From: Vibrio owensii CAIM 1854 = LMG 25443 | GTDB taxonomy: Bacteria > Pseudomonadota > Gammaproteobacteria > Enterobacterales > Vibrionaceae | Length of the DNA: 64,000 bases | Assembly (NCBI RefSeq): GCF_000817815.1 | Contig: NZ_JPRD01000044.1 | Span: 1 to 64,000, forward strand | Reading direction: 5' to 3' | Shown here: one piece after another, positions 15,019 to 23,581 of the stretch | Position numbering within the stretch: the first letter of the stretch is position 1 | Layout of the letters: each line of letters begins with the position of its first letter | Made by a program: the position numbers and the translations under genes | Notes under the pieces: generated by a model | What the model was told of the DNA's origin: nothing | Seen by the model: only the letters and a program-made list of their open reading frames with translations | The model's database searches: none

Positions 15019-15804
15019 ATGGATAATCCAGCCGATCTCCTGCTCCAACGGCCAGAGCTAGAAGCTGTGGTGGTCAGCGTGCAGGACCCAGAGAAACAAA
15101 TGCGCGTGCAAGTGCGCGTGTTTGGTGTGTTTGACGATGTGCCGGATGACAAGCTGCCATGGGCAACGTATAAGCTGCCAGTCGGCGCCCGAGTCGGACA
15201 GGGTGACTTTACACCGGTTCAGACGGGCGATCTGGTGTGGGTGGATTTTCCTTATTACACCCATGGGCGCAAAGATACACGACGCCCACGGATCACCGGC
15301 TCAGTGCATCATAACCCTGATGGTATTCCGAACCTGCCCCCTGAAGCATTTGAAGGTGAAGGACGATACCAGCACAAACGTAGCCACAAAGAACCCAAGC
15401 CATCGCCGCAGGGCTACCACGAAAGCAAGGTGTATATTCTTCACGGCATGATGTTCGAGGTGGAAAAGGACAGTGTGTATCGAGTAACCCACATGCCAAC
15501 AGGGACCGCCTTTGAGTTTGATGCGCGTGGACACTCCATTTTGCACGTTGAAGGCGACAGCCACCATTCAACCACGGGTGATATGGAAAATCATGCCGGT
15601 GGAAACATCAACAATGAAGCAGGCGGCAACCTGACAGAAAAGGTTGGGGGATACTGGCGAATCAATGTATCCGGCTCGGCGCATATTGATGCGAAAAGCA
15701 TTCACCTCAATAAAGGCAAAGGCGTTGTCACCGGTGATCACCTTTGCTCTTTTACCGGTAAGCCTCATTCTGATTTCTCAACACAAGTGACAGCGGGTAA
15801 ATAA
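15019..15804 (+). CDS. Baseplate central spike protein (gp5/VgrG-like, no lysozyme)
   Basis: The product is 261 aa. An N-terminal OB-fold-like domain (about 10-105; VQVRVFGVFDDVPDDKLPWA, then GDLVWVDFPY) is followed by a linker and a C-terminal repeat region (about 150-245: GHSILHVEGDSHHSTTGDMEN...GGNINNEAGGNLTEKV) typical of the triple-stranded beta-helix spike. It ends HLCSFTGKPHSDFSTQVTAGK, the usual tail of T4 gp5-type spikes. The lysozyme domain of T4 gp5 is missing, so cell-wall cutting must come from another protein. The spike forms the membrane-puncturing tip. Confidence 0.8.
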   Translation: MDNPADLLLQRPELEAVVVSVQDPEKQMRVQVRVFGVFDDVPDDKLPWATYKLPVGARVGQGDFTPVQTGDLVWVDFPYYTHGRKDTRRPRITGSVHHNPDGIPNLPPEAFEGEGRYQHKRSHKEPKPSPQGYHESKVYILHGMMFEVEKDSVYRVTHMPTGTAFEFDARGHSILHVEGDSHHSTTGDMENHAGGNINNEAGGNLTEKVGGYWRINVSGSAHIDAKSIHLNKGKGVVTGDHLCSFTGKPHSDFSTQVTAGK

Positions 15805-16004
15805 TGGCGCTCAGTGACAGCACTCTCAAAGGCATGATTAAATCCAACCTTGAAGGATTTGGGTTTTTGGCTAACCAGCACGGCAAGATGGATGAACTCG
15901 CAGAAGCCATCGCAAAAGCGGTTGTCGAGCACATTACCTCTTCCGGTGAAGTGATCGTGAAAGGCGGCGGCTCTTATGGCGGCGAAAAGGCGAAGATTGA
16001 ATGA
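15804..16004 (+). CDS. Small phage protein next to spike
   Basis: The product is 66 aa, starting on the last base of the spike gene (TAATG overlap). The pattern SxxLKGMIKSNLEGFGF...KMDELAEAIAKAVVEHI..SGEVIVKGG is common in small proteins located beside spike or connector genes of myoviruses. Function unknown; it may be a minor tail component. Confidence 0.6.
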   Translation: MALSDSTLKGMIKSNLEGFGFLANQHGKMDELAEAIAKAVVEHITSSGEVIVKGGGSYGGEKAKIE

Positions 16005-16291
16005 ATACGAACGGTTTGGATGCGCTGCTTAAAGAAAAGCAGTCGGGTATGTCTTTCCCTGAAATCACCAAAGAGGACGAACGCAAGGCCCGTAACATGA
16101 TGGCTGGCAGTATTACTCCAATTACGGTCTGTAATGACTGTGGTTCAGTTGAAATTATGCACCGTTTAGGCTGTCGCTGCAGTTGGTCACAAAATGTGAA
16201 ATGGTTATTTACTGATTCGAGCGGTTCGCAGCTTAAACATGGCAGAGATTTCCTGTTTATCGAAGATAGACCGCTCACGGCATACACCTAA
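16001..16291 (+). CDS. Small zinc-ribbon-like hypothetical protein
   Basis: The product is 96 aa, overlapping the preceding gene by 4 bp. It has CNDCGSVEIMHRLGCRC, a cluster of four Cys and a His that probably binds zinc. It closes the baseplate operon before a terminator at 16312-16337. Family not recognised. Confidence 0.55.
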   Translation: MNTNGLDALLKEKQSGMSFPEITKEDERKARNMMAGSITPITVCNDCGSVEIMHRLGCRCSWSQNVKWLFTDSSGSQLKHGRDFLFIEDRPLTAYT

Positions 16292-16311
16292 ATCGTTTTT
16301 CTCTTTCCCTA

Positions 16312-16337
16312 AAAAAGCGCCGTTTCTGGTGCTTTTT
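16312..16337 (+). terminator. Rho-independent terminator
   Basis: AAAAAGCGCC (16312-16321), a 6-bp loop, and GGTGCTTTTT (16328-16337) form a stem with a T-run. It ends the baseplate operon and separates it from the capsid operon. Confidence 0.8.
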
Positions 16338-16489
16338 ATGTTGTCATAAACATGCTATTAGCACGATTTAGCAATTAACCTATTTTCGCTTCACTTTTCC
16401 CCTTGCTCTATGTGCCCTCTCTACTTGCTAAAAATCGGTTGTGTAAATTAGAAGTGCCGACCGCCAAGCCCCCGATAACTAAAATTTTT

Positions 16490-16525
16490 GTGTTGATGCT
16501 GGGTATCTCCCCCCTTGTTAGCCTC
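16490..16525 (+). promoter_or_regulatory. Phage promoter element before the major capsid gene
   Basis: GTGTTGATGC (16490-16499), 14 bp, CTTGTTAGCCTC (16514-16525). The same bipartite sequence occurs before the darB-like and portal genes. It lies 63 bp before ATG 16588. The region 16338-16489 holds nothing else that I can identify. Confidence 0.6.
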
Positions 16526-16587
16526 TTTGCTGAAAAACCATGTTTGAAGCACCAAAGCCGGTGCGCAAGTCCAATAAGGAAGAGACA

Positions 16588-18186
16588 ATGGGAACTCCTA
16601 GCACAGAACAGGCGTACCGCGATCAGGTCGCTACAATCAACAACAACGCTTCGCAGCTTGCGCGACATATTATCGATCCGCAGATGGATAATGGTGAGAT
16701 TATCACTGACAGTGCCGCTCGCAATGAAGCCATCATTCAAAGCCTTGACGGTTCAATCTTTGATAATGCCGGTGAAATGTCAAAGATGGTTGCAGGCTCT
16801 GCCGCCAACGCGGTCCGTCACTACCACTCAATGCATGGTGAAATGCCGTCAGCTGAGCTGATGTCGTCAATGCACAACAGTATTGAGAATATGCTGGATC
16901 CGAACACTGAAAACCCTCATCTACGCGCGATTCTCGATAGTGCCGGTGACGGTTCAATGAGTGCTTCTGAAGGCATCATTCAGCGTAACCGCATGGTTGC
17001 TCTGGTTGTACCGGTGCAGCTGATGATGATCACCAACGACATGGTGACGCACATTCCGGCGAACTATAACAAGTCTGAAATCTTCCGCATCAACCGTGTG
17101 GCCGGCTCAACGTTTGGCGACCTAAACGAAGGCGATTTGATTGACGTCGATTTCAACGGTCAGTATGCGTCCATGGACCAACGCCACCAAATCGGCAGCG
17201 GTGACGGCACAGCCGTTGATTTTAACTTCGATATCGCCGCCAAAGCGAAGGCAATGCCATTTGTGAAAGGCAAGGTCCGTATTCTGGTTGATCGTATGCC
17301 TGTTGGTGGTGATGACGGTAAAGGCGGCATCTTCGGTAAATTCACTGACGCAGACGGTGACACGGTAACATTTACCGGTACGGTGAATTATCAAGTTGGT
17401 CAGCTTGCGGTGAAGTTCTCCAAAGCACCGAAGACCGGCATCGAGATCCATACCATTGCAGACATCTCCATTGAGAAAGACCCGTCTCTGATCCCGACCG
17501 TTGAGCACGAAATGGTGAGCTACGAGCTGTTCCCGCACGAATCTGCGCTGGTTAGCTCTAACTCTATTCAGTCTCAGTTCACTGGTAAGCGCGAATACAA
17601 CATTGATATCGCAGGTATGCAGCTGGCAACCGCTCGTAACCTGATGGCAGCGGACAAAGACCGCAAACGCCTGAACGATATCTACTTCTACGCGAAAGGC
17701 GAGAAGACATTCGACCTGACGATTCCGTCTGGCCTGTCTTACCGTCAGCACTACGAAATGATCCAAACCACGCTGTTGGCAATTTCTACCGAGCTGATGA
17801 ACCGCACCAAGCGTAGCGGTCTGGTGGGTGTTGTTGCTGGCCGTGAAGCGTCTCGCGTTCTGAAATCGCTGGGTGCGCCGCACATGGTATACGCACCGAA
17901 CTACCGCCAACTACCACAGCCGCACTATGTGGGTACCGTGTTTGGCTACAAGTTCAAAGAAGACCCGCACATGGCGGACCCATGGCGCGTGCTGTGTTAC
18001 GCCAAAGGCCGTGAGCACGGTGATGCTGGTTATGTGGCGGGTGATGCGATTTCAGCGATCAACTACGCACACAGCATCGGTCGCAACCTGAAGCACGAAA
18101 ACACGCTCTACGAGCTGGCTTATCGTGATCTCCACCCGCACAACGGGCGCGATTGGTTCATGTGGTTGCGATTCACGCCTCAGTAA
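16588..18186 (+). CDS. Major capsid protein
   Basis: The product is 532 aa, close to the length I recall for P1 gp23. ATG 16588 is chosen because AAGGAAGAG lies just before it; the frame extends 16 codons further up without a ribosome site. Contains a helical, acidic N-terminus (about 1-110), then a long alpha/beta domain with INRVAGSTFGDLNEGDLIDV and the C-terminal LYELAYRDLHPHNGRDWFMWLRFTPQ. Codon use is regular, as in a highly expressed gene. It is followed by a hairpin, a low-complexity protein and the sheath. The call rests on size, position and recalled resemblance to large myovirus capsid proteins. Confidence 0.75.
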   Translation: MGTPSTEQAYRDQVATINNNASQLARHIIDPQMDNGEIITDSAARNEAIIQSLDGSIFDNAGEMSKMVAGSAANAVRHYHSMHGEMPSAELMSSMHNSIENMLDPNTENPHLRAILDSAGDGSMSASEGIIQRNRMVALVVPVQLMMITNDMVTHIPANYNKSEIFRINRVAGSTFGDLNEGDLIDVDFNGQYASMDQRHQIGSGDGTAVDFNFDIAAKAKAMPFVKGKVRILVDRMPVGGDDGKGGIFGKFTDADGDTVTFTGTVNYQVGQLAVKFSKAPKTGIEIHTIADISIEKDPSLIPTVEHEMVSYELFPHESALVSSNSIQSQFTGKREYNIDIAGMQLATARNLMAADKDRKRLNDIYFYAKGEKTFDLTIPSGLSYRQHYEMIQTTLLAISTELMNRTKRSGLVGVVAGREASRVLKSLGAPHMVYAPNYRQLPQPHYVGTVFGYKFKEDPHMADPWRVLCYAKGREHGDAGYVAGDAISAINYAHSIGRNLKHENTLYELAYRDLHPHNGRDWFMWLRFTPQ

Positions 18187-18202
18187 TCGCACTGGTTTCA
18201 CT

Positions 18203-18226
18203 GGGTGCCGCTTCATTGCGGCGCCC
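18203..18226 (+). terminator. GC-rich hairpin after the capsid gene
   Basis: GGGTGCCGC (18203-18211), TTCATT, GCGGCGCCC (18218-18226). Without a T-run it is more likely an mRNA-stabilising or attenuating hairpin that sets capsid expression above that of the genes behind it. Confidence 0.5.
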
Positions 18227-18255
18227 ACGTCACTTAACTAAGTAGGAATTTGTCT

Positions 18256-18759
18256 ATGGCAACCACAAAAACAAACACCCGCACTACCCGTAAACCAGCA
18301 ACCAGCAACAAAACCACTGAGACCACTGACGACAAGTCAACTGGTACAGATGAAACGGTTGTCACTGGCGAAGCTGGCGCAACAGGTGCAGGTGATGCCG
18401 GCGCTGGCGATACGAATACCGGCACTGGCACCGAAGGGGCCGGAGAAGAATGCTCAGAGTCTGGCGATACATCTACAGGTACCGACGGTGACAATGCCGG
18501 TGCAGAAGGTGGTGAATCAACAGGCGCCACTGATACCGGCGCTGGCGACGTACCAGAGGGTGATGATTCTGCCCTTGAAGTGCTAATGACCAATAACAGC
18601 GTTTCTGGTCACGAAATTTTGCGTGCTGACGGCAGCATTTTAGCTATCAACGGGCACTGCAAAGATTTATCCATCACGACAAATAAAGAAGAGCTGATCG
18701 CTATTCAGTCCGCTCTTGCTGATAAGCCGTGGGTGGAAATCAAACTTAAAGCGGAGTAA
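18256..18759 (+). CDS. Thr/Gly/Ala-rich low-complexity virion protein candidate
   Basis: The product is 167 aa. ATG 18256 has TAGGA 9 bp upstream. Residues 1-30 are Thr/Lys/Arg-rich, about 30-105 are an acidic Gly/Thr/Ala/Asp repeat (TGEAGATGAGDAGAGDTNTG), and about 110-165 are a small globular domain ending IQSALADKPWVEIKLKAE. Placed between capsid and sheath with 6 bp to the sheath gene, it may be a decoration or head-tail completion protein with a flexible arm. Not recognised. Confidence 0.55.
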   Translation: MATTKTNTRTTRKPATSNKTTETTDDKSTGTDETVVTGEAGATGAGDAGAGDTNTGTGTEGAGEECSESGDTSTGTDGDNAGAEGGESTGATDTGAGDVPEGDDSALEVLMTNNSVSGHEILRADGSILAINGHCKDLSITTNKEELIAIQSALADKPWVEIKLKAE

Positions 18760-18765
18760 TTCAGC

Positions 18766-20316
18766 ATGTCTGGAATGATCAGCCAATTTATTACCGAGGC
18801 AGCCGGCATTGCCGTTCTGCCGCCCATTGATAACAACTACACCACAGGTGGCGGTGACGTCGCTGTTGGTGCTTGTGTTGTTATCGCGTCAAAAGGCCCT
18901 GTTGGGAAAATCATCACAGCCACTGCAGATGACTGGGAAGATCTACTGGGCCGTCCTATGCCAATGAACCAAGGCACGAAAGCCGAAGGTTTACGCCACC
19001 TTAAAGACGCACTGGATTCGCTGCAATACTGCCACGTCGTGCGCGTTGTCGCTGATGATGCGAAATACCCATCTATCGCGCTACCTGTTGCTGATGGTGC
19101 GGCGGTGAAATCGTCACACAGCTACGGCACGACATTGAGCCTGTCTGCCGGTCACTGGCTGTCGGTTTACCCTGTTGACGGCGATCCATCCACTAAGCGC
19201 CGCATGGTGATCAGCGACGTCGATACGGATGCAGAGCGTTTCACCCTGTCTTTCCAAGAGCAAGTCAGCGGCGAATGGCAAACCCTGCAAGGTGAAAGCT
19301 TTGTGGTGGGCGTGAACGTTGATGATGTCGACGATTCTGGCCTTACTGCCTACCTGCCGAATGTGCTGGAAGAGCGCTCAGCGCGTTTCCGTGCAGAAAT
19401 CGCAGCAACGGTCGACTTTGCCGTCGTAAAAGCCTGCGAAGAAGCCTTTGAAGGCGGTACCAATGGCGGCGAGCCAACGCTGGATAACTGGAAGGATGCG
19501 TGGGATCTGCTCAAGACCGACGACATCGACTTTAACCTTTGTTTTGCTGCCGGTAACTATGAGCCGTCCGCGATTGCTCACATGGTCACCATCGCTGATG
19601 GTCGTCTGGCGCAATTCCGTTTTGACGTACCGCCATGGTTAACGGAAGTGGCTGCAAAACAGTGGTTGGAAGATGCCAACCTTGAGTCTTATCAGGCGTC
19701 TTGTTTCCACTATCCCTACAAAGCGACCGACGAATGGTACGGCGGTAAGAGTGTCTGGGGCTTGTCTGGTGGTGCTACTGCAGCGAAAGCTAAGTGTTTT
19801 GCCCAGCCAACCGGTCATGCCGCTGTTAAAGGGGCGCACTATACCGCTGCCGGCGAGAAGCGCGGCCTTGTGAACCGTCGTGGTATCGAGCCGCTACACC
19901 TGACTGGCAAGCTGCAGCCGACAGAATTGGTGAAAGCACGTATTAACCCTGTCGCCAAAGGCAAGGTGATCAATGACTGTCTGAATATCTGGCGCAAGAA
20001 CAACTACCTGCGTTTTGAGCACACAACAGCCATTCTCAATGACCTGTGTCATGAGTTCCTGCAAGCAGCTGCCGTGGTCCAGTTTGAGCCTGACGGGTTT
20101 GTGCTGGAAAACCTGCAGGACCTTGCAGACAAGATCTGTAAGAAGCGCTTTGAAGCCGGTGCGTTCGTTGAGCCTCGCAATCCGAACAAAGACGGCAAAA
20201 ACCCTTACCGTATCACGCTGAAGCAAGTCGAGCTGGACTACTGGCACATTGAAGTCGCTTATGCTCAAACCGGCGTGGCGCGTCGTATCGCAATTCAACC
20301 TCGCCTGATGGCGTAA
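18766..20316 (+). CDS. Contractile tail sheath protein
   Basis: The product is 516 aa, like P1 gp22 in size. The C-terminal quarter has the sheath pattern: LRFEHTTAILNDLCHEFLQ, then DFxxxx-type segment DGFVLENLQDLADKIC, and a final YWHIEVAYAQTGVARRIAIQPRLMA strand, which in sheath proteins donates to the neighbouring subunit. The middle has a domain that interrupts the conserved core, as in other myoviruses. It polymerises around the tail tube and contracts during injection. The next genes include tube-like proteins. Confidence 0.85.
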   Translation: MSGMISQFITEAAGIAVLPPIDNNYTTGGGDVAVGACVVIASKGPVGKIITATADDWEDLLGRPMPMNQGTKAEGLRHLKDALDSLQYCHVVRVVADDAKYPSIALPVADGAAVKSSHSYGTTLSLSAGHWLSVYPVDGDPSTKRRMVISDVDTDAERFTLSFQEQVSGEWQTLQGESFVVGVNVDDVDDSGLTAYLPNVLEERSARFRAEIAATVDFAVVKACEEAFEGGTNGGEPTLDNWKDAWDLLKTDDIDFNLCFAAGNYEPSAIAHMVTIADGRLAQFRFDVPPWLTEVAAKQWLEDANLESYQASCFHYPYKATDEWYGGKSVWGLSGGATAAKAKCFAQPTGHAAVKGAHYTAAGEKRGLVNRRGIEPLHLTGKLQPTELVKARINPVAKGKVINDCLNIWRKNNYLRFEHTTAILNDLCHEFLQAAAVVQFEPDGFVLENLQDLADKICKKRFEAGAFVEPRNPNKDGKNPYRITLKQVELDYWHIEVAYAQTGVARRIAIQPRLMA

Positions 20317-20326
20317 TGGAGTAAAA

Positions 20327-20998
20327 ATGTACGGAACAGGTTATCCATTTGGTGGTTCTGATCCTGTGTTCGATGCAGCTGGCTTTGCGCCAGCTGCTAA
20401 AAAACCTGAGAGCAACGAATACACCATTCCAGAGCAAATTCTGGATGATGCCAGCAACGATCTGGGCGAAAAGCAGATCCGAGCGAATGCTATGGCCGCT
20501 GCGCTGACATGGTTGGAAGACAATGACGCCAGCTATTCAAACTTTGAAGCTATTGTTGCCGGTCTCGCTGATTTGGACGAAGACGGTGAAGTCACAGAGC
20601 CTGAAGAAGATCTATTCAACGAGATCTTAACCATGGCCGCAGACTCGCTGGTGGAACTGGGCGCCAATGCTGCCAATGTTCAGGGCTTCATTGATGATGA
20701 AAGCGAAGAGGCGGGTGAGAAGCTGCATACCTACCTCAACGATAAGCTGGCAGACAATGAAAAGTCTGATGACGAGCTGATCACTGAATATGCAGTGAAA
20801 GCCAAATTAGTGCTTGATGCGACTCAGCGCGTGGTCCGTAACGGTAAGGTGAAAGTCATTAAGAAGCCACTGAAGAAAAAACGTCTCTCTTCTGCGCAAA
20901 AAGCCGCACTGAAGAAGGCGCGTCGTAAGGCGAATAACTCAGGGGCGCGACGTAAACGTGCCAAATCCATGAAATCCCGTCGTCAGCGTAACATGTAA
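20327..20998 (+). CDS. Hypothetical virion-region protein with very basic tail
   Basis: The product is 223 aa. The first about 165 residues are acidic and helical, then the last about 55 are extremely basic (KKPLKKKRLSSAQKAALKKA, then SGARRKRAKSMKSRRQRNM). Such tails bind DNA or RNA non-specifically. It sits between sheath and a tail gene (next start overlaps its stop, TAATG). It might be a DNA-binding internal protein or a chaperone; no family recognised. Confidence 0.55.
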   Translation: MYGTGYPFGGSDPVFDAAGFAPAAKKPESNEYTIPEQILDDASNDLGEKQIRANAMAAALTWLEDNDASYSNFEAIVAGLADLDEDGEVTEPEEDLFNEILTMAADSLVELGANAANVQGFIDDESEEAGEKLHTYLNDKLADNEKSDDELITEYAVKAKLVLDATQRVVRNGKVKVIKKPLKKKRLSSAQKAALKKARRKANNSGARRKRAKSMKSRRQRNM

Positions 20999-21642
20999 TG
21001 GCGAAGGTCTGGCAATCCACAGGGGCGCGGACCGTTGGCAACAACGATCCGAAAGTCAGCCAATACCTCAAGTGCTGGATAAAGCAGGGTAACACCTGCG
21101 TTGTCGGCGTGATTGGGGAAGGGACGGCAAAAGAGCTGAACGCCAACTGGAACAGCCCTTTTGAGGGCGACTCTGTGGGTTCCAAGTTCAGCAAAGCCGG
21201 TGGCGTGCTGCAGTCAGGCACGGTTACAGAGTCAACCAATGGCATGACATCAATCACGACCCTCTCAAGCCGTCAGGTCTGGGAGGGCAACCAACCCCAC
21301 GCATTCCCGATAACGCTCTCTCTGTATGCGTTATCTGACCCAAAAGCCGAAGTCGAAGACGCCATTATGGAGTTAGAGCGCATGTTCTCTCCTGAAGTAA
21401 ACGCGATTTCACCGGTCGGGAATCCGGTAGGGGATGGCAATGCGGTCGGTCGAGTACCGAGTTCTGTCATGGTCAACATCGGGCGCAATGTCGTGCTCAA
21501 TGGTTGTGTGATTGAAAGTATGTCGGCCCCGCTGGACGGGCCTCGTAGCCGTGATGGATACCTGATGAAAGCTGACATTCAACTAATGATTCAATCTGAG
21601 GCAATGCTCAATCGTTCTCAGATCCCTTCAACTTACGGTTAA
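20998..21642 (+). CDS. Tail structural protein, unknown
   Basis: The product is 214 aa, beta-rich with many Gly/Ser. The C-terminus (GRNVVLNGCVIESMSAPLDGPRSRDGYLMKADIQLMIQSE) resembles phage tail-tube or baseplate proteins that end in a partner-binding strand, but I cannot name the family. It is in the sheath-to-tape-measure gene block, 13 bp before the following tail gene. Confidence 0.5.
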   Translation: MAKVWQSTGARTVGNNDPKVSQYLKCWIKQGNTCVVGVIGEGTAKELNANWNSPFEGDSVGSKFSKAGGVLQSGTVTESTNGMTSITTLSSRQVWEGNQPHAFPITLSLYALSDPKAEVEDAIMELERMFSPEVNAISPVGNPVGDGNAVGRVPSSVMVNIGRNVVLNGCVIESMSAPLDGPRSRDGYLMKADIQLMIQSEAMLNRSQIPSTYG

Positions 21643-21655
21643 TTGGAGCTAAACA

Positions 21656-22156
21656 ATGGCTGTACCAAACGCAAAAGGGAACGTCGACTTACTGCGACAA
21701 GCCCACAAGAAAAACGTCGCGCTCGGTGAGCGTGCGGTCGCCTCGGATTTCATTGTCCGAATCGTAGAATATCCGGAAATTTCGGCACTGATCCGTACTT
21801 CTCAGCTGCCGGAAGAAAAGCGCGGTGAACCCGTTGAAGACTTCGGCCAGTACGGCCAAGGTTTCCGTCAGTACGGTGCCACTAAGCGTGATGGTGATAT
21901 TGCGTGTCAAATCGTTGAAATCAAACGTGGTGACGTGATCAAGACCATTTCCAAAATCGTTGACAACAAAGAGTACGTCACGATTGAAATCGTGCTGCAT
22001 GGTGAGGATATCGAAGAGAAGGGCTACCGACTTGAAGATACCATGATCGCAGCGGACCCATCGGATCTGGATGTTGAAAACCGTACTGGTACCGTGCGTG
22101 TGCCAGTGAACTTCCTGTACAACTGGTTTGAACGCATCGGAGGTTACGCAGGATGA
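21656..22156 (+). CDS. Tail protein, possible tube or tube-associated
   Basis: The product is 166 aa, the size class of T4 gp19-like tube proteins. It has a helix-strand pattern (FIVRIVEYPEISALIRTSQLPEEKR, then GQYGQGFRQYGATKRDGD) ending in a beta strand, VPVNFLYNWF. The N-terminal VEYPEISALIRTSQLPE recalls the start of tube proteins, where a strand is followed by an insertion loop. The other tube candidate is 23070-23579. Which of the two is the tube cannot be settled by eye. Confidence 0.45.
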   Translation: MAVPNAKGNVDLLRQAHKKNVALGERAVASDFIVRIVEYPEISALIRTSQLPEEKRGEPVEDFGQYGQGFRQYGATKRDGDIACQIVEIKRGDVIKTISKIVDNKEYVTIEIVLHGEDIEEKGYRLEDTMIAADPSDLDVENRTGTVRVPVNFLYNWFERIGGYAG

Positions 22157-22710
22157 CCCCCAACGCCCTATTAGCTCGCGTCAAGGGACAGTTTATAACT
22201 CTTTACCATGACGAAGCAGATAAGCTCGAAGCGTTGCTTATTCAAGCGCTCAACGAGTATCAAGATAGGGCGGGTGTGATCCGGACTGTCACCGTGACAC
22301 TGGACCAACAAAAAGCCGGCGGTATTGATGTACCGCCGCATTTCATGACCATGGTAACGGCCAATGACGTTGATCAGGTCTGGCATGAAGTCACGGTAGA
22401 AGAAGACAAACTGAATATTGTGACCACGGAATACAGCGTGGCCCCGTTCAAAGTCCAATATCTGGAAGCGATCAGTCAATACGATTTAGACAATGATACG
22501 CTGCCGGCACACACCACAGGGATGCTGCAAAAGTATCTCAAAGTCCTTATCGACATCCCCAACACAGAGCGTGAGCAATACTCCCGCAGCGCTGCCGGCT
22601 TACCACTGGATGGAATGCCGCAATTGTCAGAGCTGTATGAGCGCAAACGCCAGTTAGAAGAAGAAATGGAAGAGTCGGGCAATATGCTGATGCCTTCCAT
22701 GCTGCTTTAG
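22153..22710 (+). CDS. Neck/connector-like protein
   Basis: The product is 185 aa with a 4-bp overlap with the previous gene and CGGAGG upstream. Helical N-terminus (FITLYHDEADKLEALLIQALNEYQDRAG), a beta middle, and a charged helical C-terminus (LSELYERKRQLEEEMEESG). Head-tail connector proteins often begin like this. The assignment is tentative and based on character and position. Confidence 0.4.
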   Translation: MTPNALLARVKGQFITLYHDEADKLEALLIQALNEYQDRAGVIRTVTVTLDQQKAGGIDVPPHFMTMVTANDVDQVWHEVTVEEDKLNIVTTEYSVAPFKVQYLEAISQYDLDNDTLPAHTTGMLQKYLKVLIDIPNTEREQYSRSAAGLPLDGMPQLSELYERKRQLEEEMEESGNMLMPSMLL

Positions 22711-22720
22711 GAGAGCGGCC

Positions 22721-23080
22721 ATGCGCCACAATGATGTTTCAATCGGTACACCCTTATATTTCTACCAAATCACCCCAGAAGGGCCGCTGGTGGGCGAATG
22801 GCTCACTTGTGAAGTGACCGGCGAGCATGGGCAGGTTTGGCTGGTCAGTTACGAAGACAGAGTGTATGCCGTCGACAAGGCGACGTTAGTCAGTGAGCGA
22901 ACAGCGTTTTACACCCAGAAAGCTCCTGAGAACGAGCCAAAGGGCCGCTATGCACTCTCTGAGTCATTACGCCAGTACTTTATGGCAAACCGTCACCACA
23001 GAATGCCCTATGACCTGATCCGTCAGATGTACGACTTGGTGAACGACCATGTGACAACGGGGGCGCCGGATGGCCGCTGA
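22721..23080 (+). CDS. Hypothetical tail-region protein
   Basis: The product is 119 aa. ATG 22721 follows AGGAGAG. The N-terminal half looks beta (GTPLYFYQITPEGPLVGEWLTCEVTGEHGQ), with basic helices at the C-terminus (QYFMANRHHRMPYDLIRQMYDLV). It overlaps the next gene by 11 bp. No family recognised. Confidence 0.5.
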   Translation: MRHNDVSIGTPLYFYQITPEGPLVGEWLTCEVTGEHGQVWLVSYEDRVYAVDKATLVSERTAFYTQKAPENEPKGRYALSESLRQYFMANRHHRMPYDLIRQMYDLVNDHVTTGAPDGR

Positions 23081-23579
23081 TTTCAATCGTGAAAAGATGC
23101 TGGTTAAGAAAATGGTGCATACCTACTTCCAGCATCAATGGCAGTTCCGGTTGGAAATCGAAGAGCAACCGCTGGATTTTGAGATTTTCATCAAAGATGT
23201 CACCTACGGCCCTATTGAGCTGGAATACGAACCGGTGAAAGTTGGGGTAAACCAGCTGCAGTTCCCGACAGGGGTAATGCCAGTTTCTATCTCAATGACC
23301 GTCCGTGACCATGACGACGAACGGATCCATAAGTGGTTTGCCGAGTGGACCGCCAAAGTGGCCAATGGGGATGGCACCGTGAACCCGCCATTAAACCCAG
23401 ACACCAAATGGATCAGGGACTGGAAAAAATACACCCTGATCCACAAAGGGACGAGCTTTGAAGAGGTGTTATCTGAAACCTATCCCGTTGCACCGGTTCA
23501 GCTGGGGGATGTGACCCAGAGCTATACCGAGCATTCATTTAAAGAGTTCCCGCTGACCGTTATTCAATTTCGGAGTTAA
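23070..23579 (+). CDS. Tail tube/tube-cap-like protein (gp19/gp54 type)
   Basis: The product is 169 aa. VSISMTVRDHDDERIHKWFAEWTAKV and the closing FKEFPLTVIQFRS strand fit the beta-sandwich tube fold of T4 gp19 and gp54, where the 'displacement-helix W' and final strand are conserved in style. It lies directly before the chaperone-position gene and the tape-measure candidate, the usual tube position. With 21656-22156 it is one of two tube candidates. The call rests on fold-like pattern and place. Confidence 0.5.
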   Translation: MAADFNREKMLVKKMVHTYFQHQWQFRLEIEEQPLDFEIFIKDVTYGPIELEYEPVKVGVNQLQFPTGVMPVSISMTVRDHDDERIHKWFAEWTAKVANGDGTVNPPLNPDTKWIRDWKKYTLIHKGTSFEEVLSETYPVAPVQLGDVTQSYTEHSFKEFPLTVIQFRS

Positions 23580-23581
23580 TC

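Noticed and set aside
17122..17910. Long minus-strand reading frame of 262 codons opposite the capsid gene
   Set aside because: It is antisense to a clearly coding, well-expressed gene, has no ribosome site, and its Arg/Val/Asn-rich composition mirrors codon bias of the sense strand.
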